Assembly: GCA_039881145.1 (NCBI GenBank)
Contig: JAYKKI010000127.1
Span: 372,001 to 436,000 of the forward strand
Source: Druceiella hillmani
Lineage: Eukaryota > Arthropoda > Insecta > Lepidoptera > Hepialidae
Direction of reading: 5' to 3'
Length of the DNA: 64,000 nt
A program made the translations under genes and the position numbers. Positions 1-10,209 of this stretch are shown one piece after another. Positions within the stretch are counted from its first letter, which is position 1; the number at the start of each line of letters is the position of its first letter. The notes under the pieces were generated by a model. The model did no database searches. It saw only the letters and a list, made by a program, of their open reading frames with translations, and had not been told where the DNA came from.

Positions 1-199
1 TTTTCATTAACTCATTAACCTATAAGATTTTAACTCATGCAAAATACGACTTATTCCATGTAACACCGTTTTTTGTTCACAATAGAACCATTTCGTAACG
101 AGTTTTGGCTTCTGTGAACTAAGAATTCTTAATCAATAGATTTTGACTTTAAAGTCTTATTTTGCGTGAAAAGTATTATTATTAATAATTTTCACATAT
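1..199. other. A+T-rich non-coding sequence, nothing recognised
   Basis: There is no open frame of note and no similarity I could see to other parts of the window. The unit homology to copy 3 starts near position 200. Confidence 0.5.
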
Positions 200-363
200 T
201 TTCTATTCTGAGACACTTTAAGCGACATTCTGAGATGCAATAAGGTACTGTCATGTAAACCGTGTGCCCGATACATCAAAGGTAAAGTAATTCCCTTGTG
301 AAAAAGAAATCACTTTTGAACTTATGTTGCAACTGTATATGTAGCGTCTTTTCATTCGCATTA

Positions 364-421
<58 letters not shown>

Positions 422-560
422 CGTCAATACATTCCATCAAACGTCTGACTTCTAAAAAATTAAACTTCCAACCATTTAAGACTATGGTATAAATAATTTG
501 TATGTAGTAGAAAACGAAGTCAAAATTACACAACATTCCAAAAGGTACTCTATCATTGGT
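200..560 (+). repeat. Unit copy 1, module O (paralogue of 49305-49560)
   Basis: Short blocks match 49305-49560 in the same order. These include a stretch with two 'ctgaga' words about 30 bp apart, then an 'accatttaa(g/a)acta' block, then an 'acattccaaaa(g)' block. The copy is interrupted by the (AT)n tract at 366-420, which is absent at the other site. It is non-coding; the minus-strand frame across it is mostly Ile-Tyr translated from the (AT)n tract. Confidence 0.5.
366..420. repeat. (AT)n microsatellite
   Basis: An uninterrupted AT dinucleotide run of about 27 units. Confidence 0.97.
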
Positions 561-769
561 AAAGTAAATAATAGTGAGCCGCGTATTATTTAATCATTTT
601 CATTGTAATAATTTACAATATAGACTAACATGTTTAAAATTGTAGTATTTTTTTTTCAATTATCGCTATATTATAAATGTAATCGAAAAAATGCCCTCAT
701 AACAATTTTAATAGAATAGGTCACGGTGAATTCTAATCAGAATACTTTAGTTGCAGCTTACTATATTTC

Positions 770-968
770 ATAATGTTCATGGTGGGATATTAGCAAAGAA
801 ACCATCCTTTGCTAATATCCCACCTGAAGATGTATTACAACGAAACCTAGGTCGTGGTAAAGAACTTAAGGAAAGTAGAAATAATACTACATCACGTAGT
901 TTCATTTAACTGTGAATAATGGATTTATACAAAATTAACGCCAAATGTATTCAATATTTAATAATGTT
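770..968 (+). mobile_element. Hammerhead-type repeat insertion with 8-bp direct repeats
   Basis: The insertion occupies 778-960 and is flanked by ATAATGTT at 770-777 and 961-968. Paralogous sites near 21765-21785 and 51595-51620 run straight across the point without it. It begins with a short inverted arm (780-797) facing the ribozyme segment 807-862. Its tail then runs to 960 through 'ctacatcacgtagtttcatt' and 'attaacgccaaat'. The other full copies share this body. No protein is encoded. The family is probably a non-autonomous Penelope-like or retrozyme-like element; this rests on the ribozyme motif and copy organisation, not on a coding match. Confidence 0.7.
807..862 (+). ncRNA. Hammerhead ribozyme-like motif (helix II weakened)
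   Basis: Helix I is closed by CCAC (820-823) with GTGG (854-857), with a distal CTTT (807-810)/AAAG (859-862) pairing. The core CTGAAGA is at 824-830 and GAAA at 842-845. Helix III is the palindrome ACCTAGGT (845-852). The expected cleavage site follows C853 of GTC. Helix II is 3 nt shorter than in sister copies and gives only TGT/ACA pairing, so activity of this copy is doubtful. Fold assignment is by eye. Confidence 0.55.
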
Positions 969-1039
969 AATTATATTATATTTCTCTTCAATGCAAGGAA
1001 GAAAAAGGCGCTATTTTTCTCCAAAATTACAAGCGCTTT

Positions 1040-1400
1040 TGATAGCATCGAAACGTTGGCTTGAACGTAATAATGAACCTCTTGCCTGCCAGCCACCCAT
1101 CTAAACGACATGGCCACTTGACAAGGAAAATAAAATACAATAAATAATTGTTACGCAGAGGCCCGGAACCTTACTTCCGGCTTACCCTCCCATCACTTGA
1201 ACACGATCGTTATCCTTTTGTGGCTTTTATAAATATTTATTTATTCGACAACAAACAGCCACCATTTGAAGATTTGAAAAGAATAAATTTATTCACACTT
1301 GGCCGCAAATATATATTTCATATATAGGAGGCGAAATGGCTTTCAGAGGTGGCAAAACCTAGCCCGCGACGAGTTAAGTGATTAGTAGAATATATCTTAA
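1040..1400 (+). promoter_or_regulatory. Conserved G+C-richer block of module Q with TATA-like core
   Basis: This is the most conserved part of Q in all three copies (also 21860-22220 and 51700-52040). Shared landmarks in order are a 'gacaaggaaaataaaata' block, 'ggcccgga(a/t)cct', 'acttccggcttacc', and 'ccttttgtggct' leading to a TTATAAATA core (about 1226-1236). After these come 'acaacaaacag', and then a purine-rich 'ggcgaaatggc' word followed by 'ggtggcaaaac'. The frame from that ATG stops after eight codons in each copy, so no long protein starts there. It could be a promoter/first exon of a decayed gene, or an element terminus. The promoter reading is inference. Confidence 0.3.
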
Positions 1401-1959
1401 GTATATCTTAAGTGTTTATTTAAGTAGCAAATACTTAAGATATGCTTAAGGGCAATACTCTCCAATTAGTAAGAATGTATACATGATACGCGATTAAATA
1501 ACAAAGGCATCTATAACATGTCATTGACGTGTGCTTTATACTAAAAATTAGTTTCCGTAAAATAAGTTCCCTCCCTAATGTTTAACAGGAAAATTGTTCC
1601 GCATTAAAGAGGATTAATTTATTCAGTATGTTGAGTATGTTTCGTTTCTCATCTCGTTTCTCATTTCGTTTCTCATCAATATTATGTTTCGTTATCTCAA
1701 AATACGAAATTAAATCATCGAGTTAGAAAATCCCAACAAAAAGAAGTGCGACCAAAATAGTTAATTCTATACGAAGAAACAGGTTGAAAGTAGCCCACGG
1801 TCATCGACTCGACCGGTGGACGGAGGACGTGTGGACCATTAACTCGACAAGGACTCGAGTCAACATCCTTAGCAATTGAAATGATCTGGCGTCGACCTCG
1901 AGCGGGATTTAGGAGTGACTATGAATATCGACGGCGAAATAAAACGGCCTCTACGGTGA

Positions 1960-2270
1960 TGAGTTTCTTTCCGATCATGCCTTACCGGAAGACGTAGATT
2001 TTCCTTATAAATGTTGTTTTGAAAGCATTGAGAAAATGAATAAAATTTACAAAATGTTATACATGAACCATAAGTTACTCGAAGGAAACCACCTAAATAT
2101 TTTACTGTTGATTCTTTAGAATTTTTCTGTCAAAGAGAATCTGATTTATGTGAAGGTCTGTATCGTTTTGGTCGAATAATGTTAATGGAAATAAGTGAAT
2201 CCTTAGTTTCGATTGATTTATTTAACATATTTCAATTAGTTTCACATAATGAAAAGTAAATGACTATGTT
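1960..2270 (+). pseudogene. Broken open frame conserved in module R, unknown family
   Basis: A frame beginning near 1959 reads through LPEDVDFPYKCC, then an ESIEKMNKIYKMLYMNHKLL stretch, then LEGNHLNILL, and stops at a TAG near 2117. After a small frame change it resumes as SDLCEGLYRFGRI. The paralogue at 26180-26457 gives LPENI, ESIEKIKKKF, LEGNHKNILLPILYNFC, then PDLCKCLYGFGQI. Each copy is broken at different points: a TAG here, a TAA after LPENI there, and a 2-nt length difference. Several differences fall at third codon positions, but the sample is small. I do not recognise the family. It may be a decayed exon, or simply alignable non-coding DNA. Confidence 0.3.
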
Positions 2271-3060
2271 TAACTTTAACATAACAAAACTTTTAGATTT
2301 TATTAGCTTTAGTAACGATTATTTCAAATCCTTGGATTAACTAAGTGTAAAGTATCATTTTATTAGATTTAGGTTTGATTTTCTGTTTTAACCATAGATA
2401 TTTTCTGTTTTATTGACATTAAATGTCAAAAAATCATTTAAAATGTTTCTTTCAAAAAGAATATTGCGTTTTGTATTCCGATATTTTGCTTAAAGTATTA
2501 AAGGAGATATTAATAAAATAACTTCAGTTTTCTTACAAGTTATTCTTTACTTTAACCACGAGGAGAATAAATACATTTATTCGCTCATTTAACTAAATCA
2601 GTTACTCAGAAACTAGTCATTGGATAGAGGAAATATTTTTGTTACACAAATACTATACGTAGTATTATAAGAATCTTCATTTATAATGAAAATAGAGTTA
2701 TTTAGTAAAAGTAAATATTAAATAAGAAAGATCATATATTTTTTTGGAAACTCTACCCTTACCGCTTTTTTTAAGATTTATTATTTTCTAAATTATAAAT
2801 GTATCAGCAAGAGTGCGTACCTACAGATAACATAAAGTCATGAAGAGTTTTTTTTAAGATTTTCTGGATAGATTTTCTTAATTAACTAAAGCATTTTTAA
2901 CAGAAATAAAAAGTGTTTCATCTTATTTATCTAATAAAAGTAAAATATTTTTTATAATAAAAAATTCTCTTTGAAATTTGGAAGGAACCGCTATTTTTAT
3001 AGAAGGGCGAGTTGATAGCGCGTTGTAGTGTGTCTGTCCTTAATCTAATAATAAGACTTC

Positions 3061-3468
3061 ATTGAATATATTTGGCGTTAATTTTGTAGAAATTCATTAT
3101 TCACAATTAAATGAAACTACGTGATGTAGTATTATTTCCACTTTCTATAATTTCTTTACCACTACCTAGGTTTCGTTGTATTACAAATATTGAAAATATT
3201 TGGCGTTAATTTTGTAGAAATTCATTATTCACAATTAAATGAAACTACGTGATGTAGTATTATTTCCACTTTCTATAATTTCTTTACCACTACCTAGGTT
3301 TCGTTGTATTACAAATATTGAAAATATTTGGCGTTAATTTTGTAGAAATTCATTATTCACAATTAAATGAAACCACGTGATGTAGTATTATTTCTACTTT
3401 CTATAATTTCTTAACCACGAACTAGATTTCGTTGTATTACAACATCTTCATGTGGGATATTAGCAAAG
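3061..3468 (-). repeat. Three-copy 128-bp tandem array of hammerhead-type repeat
   Basis: The word 'tttggcgttaattttgtaga' starts at 3071, 3199 and 3327, giving an exact 128-bp period. In ribozyme sense (minus strand) the first two units lack the CTGAAGATG half of the core; the body end is joined directly to the remaining helix II sequence. Only the terminal unit (3327-3468) extends through CTGAAGA, and there it reads ATGAAGA. Units 1 and 2 also have GTA at the cleavage triplet. The flanks carry similar words, about 3050-3063 and 3475-3489 ('aataagacttcatt' against 'aataagaattcaatt'), a likely aged target duplication. Paralogous module R near 27285 lacks the array. Confidence 0.8.
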
Positions 3469-4360
3469 CTAAAGAATAAGAATTCAATTAATAGTTTTAA
3501 TGAAGTTTCAAATTGTTTTCTTTTTTGTTAGAAGCAATAAAGATGTTTTCTCTTTGAAAATTTGACCCTAACGACCATAGTGAGACTATGGTAGGGAAAT
3601 AAAAATTTACTAGGTCGTTTAAATACGTCGTTGAATTATTTACAAATCACTATCTAGTAAATTAAATGGAAAATTAGAAATTTAATTAGAAATGTACTTA
3701 GTAAAATTTTTTGCTTTTTATTACGTTCTAATTTTTCTTAAAAGCTACAAGTGGAAAAGAGACCTAACTATGTGATATAGAGTTTTTATTTTTTAAAAAG
3801 TACACAGATGTCCCGAAATATAGACATTTTGTACCTAATGAAAATAATAAATTATTGTAAAATTCTATTGTTTCGATTGACGTTTTGGGTATATACACAG
3901 ATATGTAAGAAATTTAATTGAAAACGAGACGGAATACGTTATATATGGAAGGAAGAAAAAATTATTTTTTAAAACTCCACGAATGTGAATAGAACGCAAT
4001 AATATTCCTTTCACATTACTTTATGACGACGCTGATTACTGTTCTGGCATATACTTCTATCTCCAAAAGAAAACAAGTTATAAATAAATATATTCATACC
4101 TCATATAAATTACAGGGTTCAATTTCTCCAAAAAAATAACTTAGATTTTAAATTTTATAAGTATTTTAAAATCTTTTCTTTTTAGACAGTCGTATATCCG
4201 TTCATCTGTACATCGGTCGCAATAGCTTTTCTCATAAATGGCTAGAAGTAGAACATACCTATAGATGAATATGAAATATTTATATGTTACAGCATAAATC
4301 TTCAGTGTTATATACAAATAAAAAACAATAAATGTTAATTTCCTTTTGTTTAACCAAATA

Positions 4361-4799
4361 GTCATATCTGAAAATAATTAATGGGACGTAGTTCTAAATG
4401 GTAGTTACAACACAATTTTTCCTATACAAAAAGTAATGATTATATGAATAAATATTCCAAACACGCAACCCATCAAATTAAATTTCTGAACTCAACTTGA
4501 AATGCTCAAACAATGTACGTGCCATGAGGGTTTTTGAGCGTTAACATTTTGCGACTTTAAAAAAATCTTTAGTGAAAATCCTTAGACGAAAGCTAATAGT
4601 TTACTAGTTACATCTTTATTAATTAAATTATATATAATTAATATTAATTAAATTATATATAATAAGAAAATTGTATCTTCCTTTACATAATCTTATTAGA
4701 GACCCAAAAAAAAGTAGCGTATGAATTCATTTTGTACTTGATAATTTTTTACATAAAGTTATTTTGGTTATATACCATATTGTAGTTATCTTTCAAAAC
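4361..4799. other. Spacer between modules R and S, no feature seen
   Basis: A+T-rich, with a short duplicated 'taattaaattatatataat' word near 4615-4660. The frame at 4141-4365 on the minus strand has no recognisable domain. Confidence 0.4.
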
Positions 4800-6010
4800 A
4801 ATTCGTACTCAAATTTTTAGTACCAAATTACACCAAATGGTGTAGTTATTTTCTTTTGATATTTCTTAATATTACCATTTCTGTATAATTGTGATGAAAA
4901 TTGCAATAGAATGTTAATAATTATTATAATCATGACATAACTTTAACTAATGAAGAGTTATCGATAAACAATTTAATAAAATATTTATCATTGCAGATGA
5001 TAAACTTTGCCATCAGAAACATGCATGACTCCACCAGTTATTGAGGAATATATGATACTTATTTATACTGTAAATGATCTTGGTTTACAAATTAATCAAA
5101 ATGTTACATGATATCATTCGATAAACGACGTAAATTAAAAAAAATTTAAATATTCTTGCTCAAATATCTTTAGAATTTTCACAATTAAATGAAATTACGA
5201 GATGTAGTATTATTTCTACTTTATTTAAGTTTTTTACATTAAAACATCTTCAGGTTGGATATTAGCAAAAACATATTCAATATTTAAAATTATCATCAAT
5301 TTCAATGCAGAGTGCGCCGTTCCAGGATTCCCAAAACGATTTTTTTTATCTAACCCAACAACTACTATATATGCTAGAATCTCTCAAAGGTAGTACATTA
5401 AAAATTTATTAAAATGTTATGTGAACAAATTACCTTTCTTTGGAAGTTGATTAGAAAAAAGGAGAAATTTTAATATTGACATTTTTTTTAAAAGGCTGAA
5501 TGAACCTACATTTTGCCTCTGAGAAAGATCATTTTAAAAGATAATTAAACTACTATAGGCAAATGTAATATTATTATGCGGAAAATATTACATAAATACT
5601 TTACAAAAAAAAATTATTTAAGAACATATCAATTCACTTTATTTACTGCCAGTGTCTCGTGTGGATATTTTTTATTTTATAAAAGGTGCCTTTAAATAAA
5701 TTTGTAAAAATTTGAATTTATTATCTGTTATTTTGATATTAAATATAAGTATTTTAACTTAAAAAGCCTCATCATCTTTAAATTTTTTTTGTGACAGTGT
5801 AAACAGTGTAATTTTCCGGTAAAATACAAACCATTTTCAATAATTTGCTATTGCCCCGCCTTAGAAATTGTCGATAATTTTCATTAATTACAATAAAAAA
5901 CTATAATTAAGAAATGAAATATCATAGTGGCGAACTACGGCATTTTAATTTTTGTTTTGTAATGTACACATGTAAGAAATGGTCCAACTTTGTCGAAAAA
6001 CTAAAATTTA
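4800..6010 (+). repeat. Unit copy 1, module S (paralogue of 34860-36030)
   Basis: Shared words in order are 'ccaaattacaccaa', 'aattgtgatgaaaattgcaa', 'ataactttaactaatgaa', 'gatgataaactttgc', 'catgcat(g/a)actc', 'ttcaatgcagagtg', 'acaaaccat', and 'catgtaagaaa' with 'tccaactttg'. Non-coding. The truncated hammerhead-type repeat at 5178-5270 is present only in this copy. Confidence 0.75.
5178..5270 (-). mobile_element. Truncated hammerhead-type repeat
   Basis: On the minus strand it begins 'gctaatatccaacctgaaga', but the helix II/helix III portion is deleted. It then continues with the usual body ('agtagaaataatactacat', 'atttaattgtga'). The loss of GAAA and the cleavage triplet means it cannot be a ribozyme. 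The paralogous position near 35250 has no insertion. Confidence 0.7.
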
Positions 6011-6039
6011 AAAAAAACTGGTGGATGTTCTTATCTACA

Positions 6040-9000
6040 TAATAATAAACTTTATCGAATATTGTACCTTACATAAATGTTACCAAAAGGAAAATACAAC
6101 AGACAATAGGACTTCAAGTTTTCTTAAGTTACGTTTAAATACGTGTTACAATTTTATTATTTGTGTACCATGAAATATTTGTTATGAGTCAAGGTTTACG
6201 TACCGTCAGTTTTTGGTTCAATCCAACTGAACGCAAATTTGATATTTAAGTATACTAAAACGTGTATTAAATTTCACAAACCTTTAATACTTTAAACGAA
6301 TATGAATGAATACATCTCTTAATGCGGATGAAAATTATTTATTAGCAATAGATAGTTCCCGACGTCCCTTTGGGTGGAGTTGTCCCCTTAATGTTTTGAA
6401 TCTTCAGTAATCTTATAAAAGTTTTCCTCAATACTTTTACAAGTTTTGTCTAAAAGATGGTTTATTTCTAAATATATACTATGTTAGTAGTTCTTTAACT
6501 AATGTCAAGTTTTCGTTCAAAACACCTGCACTTTTTTTTTAAATGCTTTACGCTTATATTCCTTAGCATTTTCGTAGCTTTTACTATAATAGTCTTACTT
6601 TTAAAGAAAAAATAAAAGGTAATTCAATTCTATATAAAATTTATAGGAAGTTAATCGTAAATGCGGCAAAACTCACGGGTCCTATTAATTTGACATTTGC
6701 GAATTTGATTTACTAATATATACTATGTACTTGTATTCCCAGATCAGTTATTACAAATGAGTTAAAATATATTTAAGAAGCAAAAATAATCGAACAAAGA
6801 GTAGAAATTAATTATGGTTAAGAGTTTATTTTAGATAAATGGATAGTTTTATTTAGATTTTTTTATGATTTACACCGATCCTTGTCTTTTCCAAAGTTAC
6901 AGAATCCTAAATTGTATCCTATCTTATATTATTGTTCATAGTTTTACTAGATATGGCTATACGCAGTAACACCCTTGTTGAATAGAATTTGGAAATACGG
7001 GACGTAATGGAGTGACAAGTAATGTTACATCATTTACGCGCCTTTCCTTTACTTAAGTATTGCGACTTCAGAAGATGAAAAATATCGGTTTGCATGAGTT
7101 GACATTTATGGAGGAATTTTAATAAAAGCTTATGAACGTATAAAATGTTCTGAGCATTCCTGCTTTATGAAAAAATATAAAAATAAAATTGTCATTTGTT
7201 AATAATAAAGATGGAACCTGGTGAAAATTTGCCAAATATATATTTATATATATGTAAACTTATAATATTTATGAATTTGACGATGCAAAGAAATGTATAT
7301 GTCAAATTATAATATCAAACACCGATTTTTAGTCAACAGAACATTATCTCAATATCTTAGTTGGTGAAGTATTTGAATATTTCTATTGAGAGTTGGTAGA
7401 TGTTTTTAATTTTAAATTAAGTTTCGGAGCAACAGTAAACTAAGCTAACTATCCACATGTATACGAGCTTTGTCGTTTAAGTTTTTAAAATATTGTAAAA
7501 ATATTGAGAATGGAGTAAAAAAAAATTATGAGATATTTATTCCCCTGGGTCTTGGTTACGATACCATATTTTCCATTAAGTCGTATTATTCAACTTCACT
7601 TTTGCCTTTCCAGTGGTCGATGCGTTTCTTCTTCTTTGTAGTTACCTGTATAACAAATGTAGAATTACCCTGCATAATAAATATAAAATACCAAGCAAAG
7701 GAGAGCTAGATGTTTCTAAATGAGCTTTAGAAACATTTACGTCTAACGAGTGCTTGGCACCAGCATTCATTAAATTGCAAAGTATCAAGAGTTAGACATT
7801 AAATAATAATACAGTAGACAAAACTATTTCAAAATACTGGAAACTTACTTGGAATTTAGAATTTCAAAATATAAACAAAATGTTCTCAAAAATACCATGC
7901 TTAATGATATAACTTTTTTTTTAATTCAGCAGACAGAAATTTAAAGTATTAAATTGGTATAAATTAATATCATGTTTTGAAAATCATTAGTTCTAAGCGA
8001 ACATACCTTTTAAACATCATACCTTTTAATCAAATTAAGGCCGAATTTGCATGCGAAAAGCACTAAGAATATGTAGATAAAAACCTCGAAAAATAACAGT
8101 ACCTAGACCTAATAAGTAAATGTATATTGCAGAATTAATAAAAAAATGACTAGCGGAGACATAAAAGAGTACTTAAGTTTTCGTTGTAAAATATTGACTT
8201 TATTTTTATAACATATGTATCTCAATAATGGATATTGTGGTTAGTTTTTTTATGGTTACAAGCTTTTAAAATCCTATTATTTTCTTTTTTCCAATCATGG
8301 AAATAAATAAATTCAATTAACTTAACCACTAAGTTAAAATTAATAGTTATTTCAATTAACTTTATATTAATTTCCTAATGGTCTATATTTGTAATTTTTT
8401 TTCATTACTTAGCTATGATTACCCTAAAATTAAAATATTTGTTTTAATAGATTTCATTAAGTTTAATAAAACACATGGCAATATTGCGCTTTTGTTCATT
8501 AGAGCACGCGACTTTCAAATTATTTGAAATTGGAGTTACAAAGTACTAAAATATTTCAAATTTAAACTGCGATACGAGTAAAGGTGTAAATTTTGAAAAA
8601 TCGTTTTGTTGCCACATGAAATGATTATGAACATAAATTAAGACCCAATTTTCAAAAATATGCATGCATGTAAAGACGTACAGGTTTTATTACTTTTTAC
8701 TATATCTATAATAGTCTCTTACACTTTAAGTGAAGTTTCACTTGTAAAATTCTTGAAGAATTGTGAAATTATAATTATGGAAGTCGTACAACCTTTGCAA
8801 ATCCTCGTTTCTTCCTAGTTCATTTTTTTCAAAATCGGGGGAAGGCGACATATTTTTTTTAATTCGGTTCATTTTGTCTTTAATTTGTACTACCTACAAT
8901 TCATTACTTAAAATTTGAAGAAAAATATTTTTGTACCCCATTTATCTATAATTTTTAAACGAAATCACTTTCCACCTACATGAAATTTTAAACTTGTTTT

Positions 9001-9100
9001 TGGTAAATTTACTCCATTTTGAAATTTCGAATAAATATTTTTAAAATATATCTATTAAGACACGTATGGGTTAATATTTAAGAATTCTGGTCCTATGTCT
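6040..9100 (+). repeat. Unit copy 1, module T (paralogue of 38790-42480)
   Basis: This is colinear with copy 2: 'actttatcgaatattgta', 'ataaatgttacca', 'tacgtaccgtc', 'gaatcttcagtaatct', 'cacgggtc(c)tatta', 'ttacgcgc', 'aataaaagcttat(g/a)aacgta', 'acaagcttttaaaatcc', 'catg(g/t)caatattg', and 'aatcctcgtttcttc'. There is no coding capacity; the 7470-7709 frame is not kept in the paralogue. The homology ends near 9100, next to the LINE fragment. Confidence 0.8.
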
Positions 9101-9114
9101 CTTCACTACATTAA

Positions 9115-10010
9115 AAATAAAGCTATTCATCAACTATGTAATCCGGAAAAGTGCCAGTAATAACCCGAACGAAATTTGCCAAATGTCCTCAGATTTCTTT
9201 CAGTCAACTTTCGAGCTCACTGATCCAAACATATACCAATTCATCAAAAATGTTGATAATATGTCTATTAGTAATTTAAATGACTTCAGCTCATCTTCCA
9301 TATGGTTTTAGGTTGCAGACCTTTTAACAATGCTTACGTCATTAGACTTAAATAAAATAATATTGATGAGAAAAAGGCAATTAACGTTATTAGTGGCAAC
9401 TCGGTTTTAACTAATAGGCACCAAGCAATTAAAGTAAATGGGTTCTTATCACCATATATCCAGGCGACTTTTGGTGTACCACAGGGATCTATATTAGGCT
9501 TTTCTTATTTATTATATTTATTAACGTTATAAGTATCGGTTTCAGAAATAGTTAGGGTATGCAGACGATCTAAAGGTATTTACTCTTTTGAAAGAAACCC
9601 ATGACAGTTCGAATACACAAGTTGATCTTGATAGATTTCATGTTTACTGTGAAGAGAACAAACTGCATTTAAGTTACTATAAGTGGAAACAAATATATTT
9701 CACAAAGAAAAACAAGCAGATAAAAATTAAATATGTGATAGGAAGAAATTCACTCGAAAAAATTGACAGCATGCTCGATCTTGGTGTCACTTTCGATAGT
9801 AAACTGCATTTTAGTTTGCATATTAAACAGATAGCATGTAAGTCCTATACAATGCTTGGCTTCATATTAACAACGGCCAAACTATTTAAAAATGCTGAAA
9901 CATATCTTTGTACAATGCTTTTGTAAGGTCACAACTTGAATGCGCTCTTATTGTCTGCAATCCACTATATGCCACTTATTCTGATAGTAACAAAAACAAA
10001 GTAAAATGTA
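9115..10010 (+). pseudogene. Jockey-like non-LTR retrotransposon reverse transcriptase relic
   Basis: The fragment shows reverse-transcriptase landmarks in the right order. A segment before the RT core reads DFFQSTFELTDPNIYQFI (about 9190-9245). After a deletion come LTNRHQAIKVNGFLSPYIQA (about 9405-9468), VPQGSILG (9476-9499), the catalytic box YADDLKVF (9558-9581), then CEENKLHLS, and DLGVTFDSKLHFSLHI (about 9778-9825). It continues as VRSQLECALIVCNPLYATYS after a one-base shift near 9920. These motifs are typical of jockey-type LINE RTs of insects. At least three frameshifts and a stop before the YADD box show that it is dead. The 5' half of ORF2, the endonuclease and any ORF1 are missing, so it is a 5'-truncated and internally deleted copy. 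Confidence 0.85.
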
Positions 10011-10077
10011 CTTTATTACTTTGCCAAATTAATTTAAATATTTATTGAGGTTTCCATTTTTCCATTATAAAAAAAAA

Positions 10078-10158
10078 TTATATATATATATGTGTATATT
10101 ATATATATATATATATATATGTGTGTGTATATATTATGTATATATATATATATATATA

Positions 10159-10205
<47 letters not shown>
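10078..10205. repeat. Compound (TA)n/(TG)n microsatellite
   Basis: TA runs broken by short TGTG segments. It follows the 3' end of the LINE relic. Confidence 0.95.

Positions 10206-10209
<4 letters not shown>

Larger units (their letters stand above)
610..1620 (+). repeat. Unit copy 1, module Q (paralogue of 21493 and 51256)
   Basis: This is colinear with 21493-22560 and 51256-52330. It starts at a conserved 'aaattgtagta(a/t)' block followed by 'ttttcaatta(t/c)cgctat'. The strongest identity is in the G+C-richer block 1040-1400. Copy 1 carries the hammerhead-type insertion at 778-960, which is missing at both other sites. It also lacks the second half of Q, which extends to 24260 and 54320 in the other copies, and passes directly into module R. 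Confidence 0.75.
1640..4360 (+). repeat. Unit copy 1, module R (paralogue of 25870-28300)
   Basis: This is colinear with 25870-28300: 'atctcaaaata', 'gttgaaagtagccc', 'cggtcatcgact', 'gacaaggactcga(g/a)tcaacatcc', 'aaagcattgagaaaat', 'tactcgaaggaaaccac', 'gttagaagcaata', and a degenerate 'agggttc' repeat near 4110. Many small indels separate the copies. The hammerhead trimer at 3061-3468 is present only here. It is non-coding apart from a broken conserved frame at 1960-2270. Confidence 0.8.

Noticed and set aside
276..536. Minus-strand ORF with long Ile-Tyr run
   Set aside because: Translation of the (AT)n microsatellite; the same artefact explains ORFs at 21287-21629 and 29395-29738.
919..1104. 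61-codon ORF as a small gene
   Set aside because: It starts inside the hammerhead-type insertion and runs into module Q; the paralogous copies without the insertion have stops and frameshifts.
1040..1400. Retroviral-type LTR
   Set aside because: No paired copy at element distance, no TG...CA ends, and no primer-binding site or gag/pol relic nearby.
3061..3468. Penelope-like reverse transcriptase or GIY-YIG coding region near the hammerhead repeats
   Set aside because: I looked for coding motifs around all hammerhead copies and found none; only the terminal non-coding part is present in this window.
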